A stretch of 64,000 nucleotides of DNA. It comes from Flagellimonas beolgyonensis (lineage in GTDB: Bacteria; Bacteroidota; Bacteroidia; Flavobacteriales; Flavobacteriaceae). How positions within the stretch are numbered: position 1 is the stretch's first letter; every line of letters begins with the position of its first letter. A program made the translations under genes and the position numbers. The stretch is from the NCBI RefSeq assembly GCF_003992615.1, contig NZ_RZMY01000013.1:38188-102187 (forward strand), given 5' to 3'. Of this stretch, positions 9,223-17,009 are shown piece by piece. The notes beneath the pieces were generated by a model. That model had not been told where the DNA came from. It searched no databases and worked only from the letters and a program-made list of their open reading frames with translations.

Positions 9223-10395
9223 ATGCAACCCAATTTTGAGAATACCGCAATAGCGTTCGAGCTAAAATCCGACTCCCAACTGGAGCGAGCCTACTTTCTT
9301 TTTAAGATGATCGCCAACGAACCCTTGGTCCGTATCGGCACTGCCGTGACCAATTTTGCCATTAAGGCCCATTTGCCCGTGGAAGGGTTGATCAGGGCCA
9401 CGGTGTTCGATCACTTTTGTGGTGGTGTCAACGAAGAGGATTGCCTGCCCATTATCGACAAAATGTACGAGAAAGGTGTGTGTTCCATATTGGATTATTC
9501 GGCCGAAGGCAAGGAAGTGGACAATCAATTTGATTTTGCCATGGAGAAGACGTTGGAAGTGTTGGACTTTGTAAAGGAAAAAGATGCGATTCCCTTTGCC
9601 GTGTTCAAACCAACGGGCTTTGGCAGGTTCAAATTGTTCGAAATGATGAGTGCGGGGCTCGAGTTGACCGATGACCAGCAAGCGGAATGGAACCGCATTG
9701 TGAACCGCTACGAAAAAGTTTGCAAAAAGGCCCACGACCTGGATGTGGCCTTATTGATCGACGCCGAGGAAAGTTGGATGCAAAAAGCGGCCGATGACCT
9801 TGTATTGAAAATGATGCGCAAATACAATAAAGAAAAGGCCATTGTTTTCAATACTTTCCAAATGTACCGATGGGACCGAATGGAATACATTAAACAAGTC
9901 CATCAACTGGCCAAGGAAGAGGGCTTTAAATATGGTGCCAAGGTGGTTCGCGGGGCCTACATGGAAAAAGAAAATGAAAGAGCGCAGGAAAAAGGGTATC
10001 CCACCCCCATATGCAAATCCAAAAAGGAAACTGACGAAAATTTTGATGCGGCCATTCAGTATTTAATGGACCATCTGGATATTTTCACGGTGTTTTCAGG
10101 TACGCACAATGAACAAAGTTGCCATAAATTGGTTTCCCTGATGGCTGAAAAGAAATTGGATCCAAATGACAATAGTGTTTGGTTTGGCCAATTGTTCGGC
10201 ATGAGCGACCATATCACCTACAATTTGGCGGCAGCTGGTTACAATGCCGTTAAATATGTACCCTACGGGCCGGTAAGGGATGTAATGCCCTATTTGATCA
10301 GAAGGGCAGAGGAGAATACCTCTGTGGCCGGACAAACATCACGAGAATTGGCTTTGTTGCAGAAGGAACGTAAACGAAGAAAGTTGGATGATTAA
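9223..10395 (+). CDS. proline dehydrogenase (monofunctional)
   Basis: FAD-dependent oxidation of proline to pyrroline-5-carboxylate at the membrane. About 390 residues, matching single-domain PRODH and not the PutA fusion. The (beta/alpha)8 barrel motifs are visible: FAVFKPTGFGR, LLIDAEESWMQ, FNTFQMYRWDR, KVVRGAYMEKE, FSGTHNEQSC, and the C-terminal helix end YLIRRAEENTSVAGQ, which contains the proline-binding RRAEE. The start 9223 (MQPNFENTA) is chosen because the upstream frame contains the promoter -7 box. Confidence 0.95.
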   Translation: MQPNFENTAIAFELKSDSQLERAYFLFKMIANEPLVRIGTAVTNFAIKAHLPVEGLIRATVFDHFCGGVNEEDCLPIIDKMYEKGVCSILDYSAEGKEVDNQFDFAMEKTLEVLDFVKEKDAIPFAVFKPTGFGRFKLFEMMSAGLELTDDQQAEWNRIVNRYEKVCKKAHDLDVALLIDAEESWMQKAADDLVLKMMRKYNKEKAIVFNTFQMYRWDRMEYIKQVHQLAKEEGFKYGAKVVRGAYMEKENERAQEKGYPTPICKSKKETDENFDAAIQYLMDHLDIFTVFSGTHNEQSCHKLVSLMAEKKLDPNDNSVWFGQLFGMSDHITYNLAAAGYNAVKYVPYGPVRDVMPYLIRRAEENTSVAGQTSRELALLQKERKRRKLDD

Positions 10396-10409
10396 TCCTT
10401 ATAATCCAC

Positions 10410-10428
10410 CAATCCCTAGGTTTTAAAA
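10410..10428 (+). promoter_or_regulatory. weak copy of the island's shared upstream motif, before hlyD
   Basis: The stretch beginning CAATCCCTAGGTTTT matches, at 14 of 18 positions, each of the elements before the peptide genes (from 14254) and before the CPBP gene (from 16000). Starts follow at 127, 94 and 118 bases respectively. It is less certain than the other two copies because the match does not extend beyond the core. Confidence 0.35.
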
Positions 10429-10455
10429 TAGTTTAATACCAAAAAAATCAAATCA

Positions 10456-10487
10456 GATTTATAAATCCGACGTGAGATTTATAAATC
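10456..10487. promoter_or_regulatory. tandem perfect palindromes, candidate operator of the exporter operon
   Basis: GATTTATAAATC, a perfect 12-base palindrome, occurs at 10456-10467 and again at 10476-10487. Spacing is exactly 20 bases (about two helical turns), so two dimers would bind on one face of the DNA. A near-consensus -7 box (TTCATTTG, 10497-10504) lies just downstream, which puts the second copy over the -33 region; repression is likely but activation is possible. Confidence 0.55.
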
Positions 10488-10536
10488 GCACCAACCTTCA
10501 TTTGCAATTTTTGCTTTTTGCGGGGACATTTAGTCC

Positions 10537-11706
10537 ATGCAAATATTTCCGAAAGAAATCATAGAGAATACCATACAAGCATATTTACCCAAAAACGGTG
10601 TGAAAAGCATGGCTATTTATGGTCTTTTGCTGGGTTCCGTATTGTTGGCCATTGTAGCCTTGCCTTTCATTAAGGTAAAAGTATATACGTCCGCCAACGG
10701 GATTATAAAACCGACCATAGAGCGAGCTGCCGTTTCAAGCCTTAATTCGGGGAAAGTCCTATTGACCAATATTGAAGACAATAAATACGTAAAAAAGGGA
10801 GATATTTTACTTGTGTTGGAAAGCAATGTGCTCTCAGAGCAAATTGCCCTGACTGAATACGATTCTGAAAGATTATCGGAACAGATTAAGGATTTAAAGT
10901 ATCTGCTCAATACAGCGTCAATACAAAAGGATAGCATTCGTTCTTCAAAATATCAAAAAGAGTACTTCCATTTTTTGGAAAAATCAAATGAATACTTAAC
11001 TCGTATAAAAAAATTAAGGATAGATTTTGAAAGGAACCACAAACTCTTGTTGAAGGGTGTTATTGCCAGAGTGGAGTTTGAGAATGTAAAATTGGATTAT
11101 GATTTGGCAAGGAATGCCTACGGCCAATTTAGGAAACAGCAAACAAATTCATGGCAGACCAGTTTAACAGAAATGGAGCACCAACTAAGGATCTCGCAAA
11201 ACAAAAATGCACAATACAGGGAAAGTAAAAAGGAATATGTTGTTACTGCACCTATCAGTGGATCATTGATCAATATTTCAGGAATTGAACGCGGAAGTAT
11301 TGTTACTTCAGGAATTGCCCTTGCTGAAATTTCCCCAGATACAGAATTATTGGCCGAATGCTACATAAGCCCATTGGATATCGGTTTGATCGATAAAACT
11401 AAGTCGGTAAACTTTCAAATTGATGCCTTCAACTACAACCAATGGGGAATTGCAACCGGAAACATCCAGGAAATATCGAAAGATATAATCTTTATGGACA
11501 ATCAACCTGTTTTTAAAATGCGCTGTAAAATCAACGAGACATTTTTACAACTTAAGAATGGAACAAAGGGGAGCATAAAAAAGGGAATGACTTTCAATGC
11601 AAGGTTTGAACTTACTGAACGGACATTATATCAATTATTATATGACAAAGTTGATAATTGGATGAACCCGGATTTACAGCATGACCCAATCACTTCCAAC
11701 AATTGA
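10537..11706 (+). CDS. HlyD-family membrane fusion protein of a peptide exporter
   Basis: Periplasmic adaptor that links an inner-membrane ABC exporter to an outer-membrane channel. 389 residues: a short cytoplasmic N-terminus, one membrane helix (about 26-45, MAIYGLLLGSVLLAIVALPF), a split lipoyl/barrel-sandwich domain (ANGIIKPTIERAAVSSLNSG... and YVVTAPISGSLINISGIERG), a long coiled-coil hairpin between the halves (about 105-230), and a C-terminal beta-barrel. The ABC transporter gene starts one base after its stop, so the two are cotranscribed. The layout matches bacteriocin/RiPP exporters of Bacteroidota. Reading frame intact. Confidence 0.9.
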   Translation: MQIFPKEIIENTIQAYLPKNGVKSMAIYGLLLGSVLLAIVALPFIKVKVYTSANGIIKPTIERAAVSSLNSGKVLLTNIEDNKYVKKGDILLVLESNVLSEQIALTEYDSERLSEQIKDLKYLLNTASIQKDSIRSSKYQKEYFHFLEKSNEYLTRIKKLRIDFERNHKLLLKGVIARVEFENVKLDYDLARNAYGQFRKQQTNSWQTSLTEMEHQLRISQNKNAQYRESKKEYVVTAPISGSLINISGIERGSIVTSGIALAEISPDTELLAECYISPLDIGLIDKTKSVNFQIDAFNYNQWGIATGNIQEISKDIIFMDNQPVFKMRCKINETFLQLKNGTKGSIKKGMTFNARFELTERTLYQLLYDKVDNWMNPDLQHDPITSNN

Positions 11707-11707
11707 A

Positions 11708-13885
11708 ATGGTAAAAATCAATATAAAACAACATGATATTACAGACTGCGGTGCAGCTTGTTTAGCTTCTATATCAGCACATTATAGATTTCAAATTCCC
11801 ATTTCCAGAATTCGGCAATATGCAGGTACAGATAAAAAGGGAACAAATGTTTATGGACTTATTAAGGCTGCAGAAAAATTGGGATTTGAAGCCAAGGGTG
11901 TTCGAGGTGATTTTGAAAGCTTATTTAAAATTCCAAAACCGGCAATTGCCCATATCATTGTCAAGGAACAATTGCATCATTTTGTCGTAATCTATGAAAC
12001 GGGCAAAAACCACATTAAGGTGATGGATCCCGGTTCTGGCAAATTGGAAAAATACTCCCATGAAGATTTCAAAAAAGTATGGACAGGTGTTCTCGTACTT
12101 TTATTGCCCAGCGAAGATTTTAAAAAAGGAAATGAAAAAGTGTCTGTCTTTAAGCGGTTTTGGTTTCTGTTGCGGCCGCATAGGGGCGTCCTCTTTCAAG
12201 CCTTTATTGGCGCTTTGGTCTATACGCTATTGGGTTTTTCAACTTCAATTTATATCCAGAAAATCACGGACCATGTTTTGGTCAATGGCAATATTCAATT
12301 ACTTAATTTGTTGAGTACAATAATGGTGATCCTATTGGTGGTTCAACTTTTTATCGGGTATTATAAGGATACTTTTCTGTTAAAGACTGGTCAACAGATA
12401 GATGCGCGATTGATACTGGGGTATTACAAGCACTTATTGAAGCTTCCTCAACAATTTTTTGACACCATGCGGGTAGGGGAGATCATATCTCGAATCAACG
12501 ATGCGGTCAAGATCAGAAACTTTATCAATGGTGTATCGTTGAACTTAACAGTAAACGTCCTAATCGTTATTTTTTCATTTGCCCTAATGTTCACCTATTA
12601 TTGGAAATTGGCCTTGATCATGCTCATCATTGTCCCTATCTATCTTGCCTTATATTGGGTAGTGAACAGGTTGAACAAAAAAGTGGAACGTCGGGTGATG
12701 GAAAATGCCGCCGAACTTGAAAGTCAGTTGGTGGAATCACTCAATGCGGTTGGAACGATTAAAAGGTTTGGGTTGGAAGACTTTGCCAATGTTAAAACCG
12801 AAACACGTTTCATTACATTGTTAAAAACAGGATACAAATCTGCCTTGAACTTTATTTTTTCCCAAACGTCTTCCAAGGTCATTGCATAGGTATTTGTTAT
12901 CATCCTACTTTGGACTGGATCGGGTTTTGTGATTGAACGACAGATAAGTCCAGGGGAGCTACTCTCATTTTATGCCATCATAGGATATTTTACAGGTCCC
13001 TTGGGTAGTCTGATCGGGGCGAACAAAGAAATTCAAAATGCGTTGATTGCTGCCGACCGCCTTTTTGAGATCATGGATTTGGAGCGGGAAGAAGATGGTG
13101 ACAAAATCAGTCTCACCCAAGATAAAATCGGTGATATAACCTTCTCAGAAGTTTCTTTTCAGTATGGGACAAGGGTCGAAGTCTTTAAAAATTCAAACCT
13201 GACCATTCAAAAGGGCAAGATAACTGCCTTTGTGGGGGAAAGTGGTTCGGGAAAATCGACCCTTGTATCCCTTATCCAAAACATTTATCCGATCCAAAAA
13301 GGAAAAATTCGGATTGGGGACATAGATATCAGTCACTTGGAGAACCTGAGCGTTCGAGAATTGGTGAGCGTGGTCCCTCAAAAAATTGATCTTTTTGCAG
13401 GAAACGTAATTGAGAATATTGCAGTGGGGGAACTCCAGCCCAACTACGAAAAAGTATACAGAATCTGCAAAGAGATTGGAATTTTGGAGTTTATCGAAAG
13501 TCTACCTCATAATTTTAACACCTATTTGGGTGAAAATGGTGCCACTTTGTCCGGAGGACAAAAACAGCGGATTGCCATTGCGAGGGCATTATACAAGGAT
13601 CCTGAAATTTTGGTGCTGGATGAAGCCACCTCTTCATTGGACGGCAGTTCGGAGAATTACGTACAAAAAACAGTACGCAATTTACGGTTAAAGGGTAAAA
13701 CAGTGATCATCATTGCCCATAGATTGAGCACAGTGATCCATGCAGACAAAATAGTGGTGTTGGACAAAGGACAGGTATTGGAAGAAGGCTCCCATGACGA
13801 ACTTTTTGAAGCCAAAGGAGCTTATTTTAATTTATGGCAACAACAGTTTCCATCGTTTTTGTCCGTGTTAAAACCTATTTACTAA
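11708..13885 (+). pseudogene. C39-peptidase ABC exporter, interrupted by an in-frame amber codon
   Basis: Exporter that cuts double-glycine leaders and pumps the core peptide out. Read through the stop it is 725 residues, the normal length: C39 peptidase (1-130; Cys14 in DITDCGAACLAS, His91 in QLHHFVV, Asp107 in KVMDPGS), six-helix membrane domain (about 150-440) and ATPase (Walker A GESGSGKST, signature LSGGQKQR, Walker B ILVLDEATSS, His loop AHRLSTV). The single TAG at 12887-12889 (codon 394) lies in the membrane domain; the frame continues unchanged on both sides, so nothing is deleted or shifted. Without suppression the products would be a 393-residue fragment and perhaps a 318-residue ATPase half from GTG 12929. 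Sequencing error, recent nonsense mutation or read-through are all possible. Confidence 0.8.
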
Positions 13886-13905
13886 TGATATAAATGTTTA
13901 ACAGT

Positions 13906-14217
13906 ATGGCAAAATTGACCCAGCAAATAGCATTAATGGAGCGTATGGATCAATTGATCCGGTTAAAGGCAACAGGCAGGCCAAGGCAATTGGCTAAACG
14001 ATTGAATGTATCGGAGGCTACCGTGTTTCGAATGATTGAGACCATGAAAGAAATGAATGCGCCCATTTGTTATGACTTGGTAAGGCAAAGCTATGTATAT
14101 ACTGAAAGTACCCGATTTAAATGTGGTTTTTATGTAGAGGATTTGGATGATGTGACGGAAAAGAACCTTTCTGGAGGATATAGTTTTTCCAATATGGAGC
14201 AAGTGCTCGCATTTTAA
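13906..14217 (+). CDS. small helix-turn-helix protein of the bacteriocin-type island
   Basis: About 103 residues. The N-terminal two thirds form an HTH: IALMERMDQLIRLKATGRPRQLAKRLNVSEATVFRMIETMKEM shows helix, turn and recognition helix. The tail (PICYDLVRQSYVYTESTRF and on) resembles the start of a WYL-type sensor but stops early. Similar small HTH proteins sit beside double-glycine peptide genes in other Bacteroidota, as I recall. It follows the exporter at 20 bases and precedes the peptides. The start at 13906 aligns best with that remembered family; ATG 13894 is an alternative. It could bind the palindromes at 10456 or the shared upstream element; this is inference. Confidence 0.75.
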   Translation: MAKLTQQIALMERMDQLIRLKATGRPRQLAKRLNVSEATVFRMIETMKEMNAPICYDLVRQSYVYTESTRFKCGFYVEDLDDVTEKNLSGGYSFSNMEQVLAF

Positions 14218-14232
14218 CAATTTTATTTTCTT

Positions 14233-14314
14233 ACTCTCATTTTTTGAGAGTATCAATCCCCATATTTAAAAGGTAATACAAAGCGGCGCGCAACAGAATT
14301 CCTGGCTTTGGTTG
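14233..14314 (+). promoter_or_regulatory. upstream region of the peptide genes, duplicated before the CPBP gene
   Basis: It begins with a perfect 7-base inverted repeat, ACTCTCA/TGAGAGT (14233-14239 and 14245-14251, TTTTT loop). From 14245 to 14314 it aligns without gaps to 15991-16060 at 47 of 70 positions. The best-kept core is TCAATCCCCAT followed by TTT (14253-14267), with AACAGA at 14292-14297 also kept. No exact TAnnTTTG box is present, so a special activator or sigma factor is likely. The first peptide ATG follows at 14348. Confidence 0.55.
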
Positions 14315-14347
14315 CAAGAATCAATGTTTAATTAAAAAATAACACTT

Positions 14348-14491
14348 ATGGAAAACCTAGAATGTTATGGGGTATTAGAACTTAAAAGAGAAGATATTAA
14401 AGAAGTAAATGGAGGATTCCTTGCCTTTTTGGGAGGATTTCTATTAGGCTCAGCAATCGCTATGTTGCTATTTGATAAAAAACAGGATTAA
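14348..14491 (+). CDS. double-glycine leader peptide A (bacteriocin-like)
   Basis: 47-residue precursor. Leader residues 1-23 end in EVNGG, the cleavage site of C39 exporters; Leu4, Glu5, Gly8, Glu11 and Leu12 fit the bacteriocin-type leader pattern. The predicted 24-residue core starts FLAFLGG, is very hydrophobic, carries a GxxxG motif (Gly30, Gly34) and small residues (Ser35, Ala36, Ala38), and ends in the charged tail DKKQD. No core Cys, so it is not a lanthipeptide. The leader shares 12 of 23 residues with peptide B, 16 bases downstream. The pair suggests a two-peptide (class IIb-like) bacteriocin; a signalling peptide is an alternative. Confidence 0.82.
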   Translation: MENLECYGVLELKREDIKEVNGGFLAFLGGFLLGSAIAMLLFDKKQD

Positions 14492-14507
14492 ATTAAAAAT
14501 CAATGTC

Positions 14508-14642
14508 ATGAAAAATTTAGAAAATTTTGGAACACATGAATTAAGTTCGGTTGAATTAACAGAAGTTAATGGTGGATTTCTTTTTTTAGGAGGTTTACTT
14601 GTGGGATTCGTTGCGACCGCTTTGGCCCTTCTTTCTAATTAA
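14508..14642 (+). CDS. double-glycine leader peptide B (bacteriocin-like)
   Basis: 44-residue precursor with a 23-residue leader of the same length as peptide A, again ending EVNGG. The 21-residue core starts FLFLGG, has GxxxG (Gly29, Gly33) and is an uncharged membrane-helix-like stretch rich in Leu, Val and Ala, ending LLSN. Two core peptides with GxxxG motifs at nearly the same place are the hallmark of class IIb bacteriocins, whose helices pair in the target membrane. A strong terminator follows at 14665. Confidence 0.82.
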   Translation: MKNLENFGTHELSSVELTEVNGGFLFLGGLLVGFVATALALLSN

Positions 14643-14664
14643 TATTTGTTAATAAAAGGTTATC

Positions 14665-14692
14665 AGAGGGATGGTTTTACATCCCTCTTTTC
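14665..14692 (+). terminator. rho-independent terminator after the peptide genes
   Basis: Perfect 9-base stem AGAGGGATG/CATCCCTCT (14665-14673, 14680-14688), six-base loop, then a T run. The next gene starts at 14699, leaving no room for its own promoter, so it probably depends on read-through. Confidence 0.8.
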
Positions 14693-14698
14693 TCAGTT

Positions 14699-15955
14699 AT
14701 GGCTTTTAATTATATACCGCTTAATTTTTTTTTCATTTCACTCCTATTGTTTGCTCATTGTGGTTTTTCACAAAATACTCAAGTAAATGATAGCCTTTAC
14801 AAAACACACACCTACAACTTTTCAATTATCAACGGAGATAATTTGTTTACCATGCAGCAAACAAACACAAATTATGTATCTGTAAATCGAATATTGTCTA
14901 GGTTAATCAATAAAACCCCTTCTAAAGTCGATAAGTTTCTACAATTTGGAATTTCGTTTTTAGGGGTATCAATTACTCATGAGGAGGGGCATAGATCAAT
15001 ATTGACTGATTTAGAAATAGGGTCGGTAAGTCAACCTTTCTCGATATTAAAAGGTGTTGCCTACGTTAAAGGAGTTACAGACCAAACCTTGATTGAATTA
15101 AGGAATAACAATTTGGATGATTATATCAGGTTGCATACAGCAGGATTGGAATCAGACTATGCCCTATTGACAAGAACAGAAACACTTTTGGCCTTTGAGG
15201 AAGATAACTTCAAAGACCTTGGTATAGATTATATAACAAGGAAGGCTTCTCTGATTGGGTATTATCTAACAAATTTAATTCCTAGTTTGTTTTCGGAAAT
15301 AGAAGAAGAAGAAAATGAATTGGAAAGGGATATTGTGGGACATGACATATATGGGGCCATAAAAAACCTTTACCGCCCCAATGAAGCATTTTATAGATAC
15401 ACCAATTATAAAGATTTGTCCATTGAAGAAAAAAAATTCACCAAAAAAATAGGTTGGTTGTCCTTACTCAATTTAGCCAACCCTATGCTTGTGGGTATTA
15501 ACAACTTCAGAATAAATGAAAATTTAAAGGCAAATGGGGGGATAGGTTATACCATGGCTCCATTTGGTGGTTTCATGGATGAAAATATTTGGCTAATGAT
15601 AAAGAGCAAACACAAACTCCATTTATACTTTAGACAGTTTCATAACAGAGAAAAACTATTTTTCGGAACTGGATTAAAACTTTTCAATCATTCACTATAT
15701 AGGGATAAAATTATTCTTAACTCGGAATTTCACATTTGGAACCAACCAGAAGATATGAATTTTCGTGCTTCCAAATCAGATTCTGGCGTAGGAGGAGCAA
15801 TAGATGTTGGATACAGAGTTTTGAATAATAACAATAATGCTTCAAGTTTCTATTTAAATCTAGGTTTAAGCCACAAATCTGAAGGATTCTTACCGGAATA
15901 TGCTAGTTTGGACAAAAGGACCATGCTCAAATTGGGATTTTCATTGGGTTGGTGA
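14699..15955 (+). CDS. secreted HExxH-containing protein of the bacteriocin-type island
   Basis: 418 residues with an N-terminal signal peptide (about 1-24, ending CGFSQ), so exported. A hydrophobic stretch (about 80-93) runs straight into H94-E95-E96-G97-H98, an HExxH zinc-protease motif; H146 and E151 in LHTAGLESDY are possible further ligands. The acidic middle (about 195-215) and the C-terminal 150 residues, with alternating polar/hydrophobic strands and a closing aromatic residue, look beta-rich, perhaps an outer-membrane barrel. I do not recognise the family. Its place after the peptides suggests a role in peptide maturation, immunity or release. It is clearly AT-rich compared with the housekeeping genes, a sign of transfer. 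Confidence 0.7.
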   Translation: MAFNYIPLNFFFISLLLFAHCGFSQNTQVNDSLYKTHTYNFSIINGDNLFTMQQTNTNYVSVNRILSRLINKTPSKVDKFLQFGISFLGVSITHEEGHRSILTDLEIGSVSQPFSILKGVAYVKGVTDQTLIELRNNNLDDYIRLHTAGLESDYALLTRTETLLAFEEDNFKDLGIDYITRKASLIGYYLTNLIPSLFSEIEEEENELERDIVGHDIYGAIKNLYRPNEAFYRYTNYKDLSIEEKKFTKKIGWLSLLNLANPMLVGINNFRINENLKANGGIGYTMAPFGGFMDENIWLMIKSKHKLHLYFRQFHNREKLFFGTGLKLFNHSLYRDKIILNSEFHIWNQPEDMNFRASKSDSGVGGAIDVGYRVLNNNNNASSFYLNLGLSHKSEGFLPEYASLDKRTMLKLGFSLGW

Positions 15956-15990
15956 GTTGTAACATTTAACATTAGGCGTGGACCAAAATT

Positions 15991-16060
15991 GGAGACTGTC
16001 AATCCCCATGTTTGGAATGTTATCTATATTAGCGAGTAACAGATTTTTCGTCTTTGTTTA
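15991..16060 (+). promoter_or_regulatory. duplicate of the peptide upstream region, before the CPBP gene
   Basis: Aligns without gaps to 14245-14314 (47 of 70 positions), with the core TCAATCCCCAT then TTT at 15999-16013 and AACAGA at 16038-16043. It lies 58 bases before the CPBP start, suggesting that peptides and CPBP protein share one regulator. Confidence 0.55.
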
Positions 16061-16117
16061 CAGAACAAATGGTGTGATTAAAATTTATTTGAAACGAGGA
16101 AACTAGAAAACTTCGAT

Positions 16118-16993
16118 GTGAAAGAACTCCCTGTATCTTCATCAAATACAAATAGCTGGGTACGTGTACTATTATTTGTTGTACCATATGTTGTAATTGT
16201 TGGCCTATTTCAACTTTTTGGCGGTTTTATTACCGGGAATGAACTTTCGTCAGAGTCAGCAAATGCCACTACTGAACAACACCTAATTACTTCATTATTT
16301 GGCTTTTTGGGCACTTTCTTGGTGGTCTATGTATTTGTTAAATGGGTAGGTAAAATACCATTGATTAACATTGGCTTTCATTTAAAAAATCATCTAAAAG
16401 ATTTGTTATTGGGTCTTATTGCAGGGGTTGCCATAATGGCATTGGGTTATTTTGCCCTTGACATATCTAATGAGTTTCAGTTTGTTAAGACCGACTATGA
16501 AGGAGGGGAGTTTTTCTTGACCATACTGGTATTTCTGCTTGTTTCAGTATCTGAGGAAATGCTATTCCGTGGCTATGTGCTTAGAAACCTCATGGGGTCC
16601 ATGAACAAATTCCTAGCATTGATAATTTCAGCAATTTTGTTTGCATTGCTGCATGCGGCCAACCCCAATCTTTCTTTAGTTGGAAATATTAATCTTTTTT
16701 TGGCCGGGATATTGTTGGGGCTGCCCTACATCTATACCAAAAACTTGATGTTTCCAATCGCTTTTCATTTTAGTTGGAACTTTTTTCAATCCATTTTTGG
16801 CTTTAATGTAAGTGGCTTGGATTCTTATTCCATGCTTACATTTCAAATTTCAGATAAGAATATATGGAATGGTGGGGATTTTGGGTTTGAAGGATCTATA
16901 TTGGCCATTTTTCTCCAAATGGTAAGCATTTATTTTTGCTTTGTCTACTTTAAGAATTTGAAGGGTAAAGAAAATGGAATTTTGTCAAATTGA
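16118..16993 (+). CDS. CPBP family intramembrane glutamic protease (putative immunity protein)
   Basis: 291 residues with about eight membrane helices. All three motifs of the Abi/CPBP family are present: EExxxR (Glu146, Glu147, Arg151), FxxxH (Phe175, His179) and HxxxN (His217, Asn221). Family members process prenylated or leader-bearing proteins, and in lactic acid bacteria several act as bacteriocin self-immunity proteins. The start is GTG 16118; the nearby ATG at 16116 runs straight into a stop. It lies downstream of the peptides, under a copy of their upstream element, so self-immunity is the most likely role, though peptide processing cannot be ruled out. Confidence 0.85.
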   Translation: MKELPVSSSNTNSWVRVLLFVVPYVVIVGLFQLFGGFITGNELSSESANATTEQHLITSLFGFLGTFLVVYVFVKWVGKIPLINIGFHLKNHLKDLLLGLIAGVAIMALGYFALDISNEFQFVKTDYEGGEFFLTILVFLLVSVSEEMLFRGYVLRNLMGSMNKFLALIISAILFALLHAANPNLSLVGNINLFLAGILLGLPYIYTKNLMFPIAFHFSWNFFQSIFGFNVSGLDSYSMLTFQISDKNIWNGGDFGFEGSILAIFLQMVSIYFCFVYFKNLKGKENGILSN

Positions 16994-17009
16994 TACCGAA
17001 CTCAGCACA

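Noticed and set aside
12887..13885. TAG read as pyrrolysine or another recoded amino acid
   Set aside because: No pyl genes or special tRNA are visible in the window, and homologs have an ordinary residue here as far as I recall. A nonsense mutation or sequencing error is simpler.
14348..14642. Peptides as lanthipeptides or other modified RiPPs
   Set aside because: No Cys in the cores and no modification enzyme (LanM, radical SAM, YcaO) in the island; the only Cys is in the leader of peptide A.
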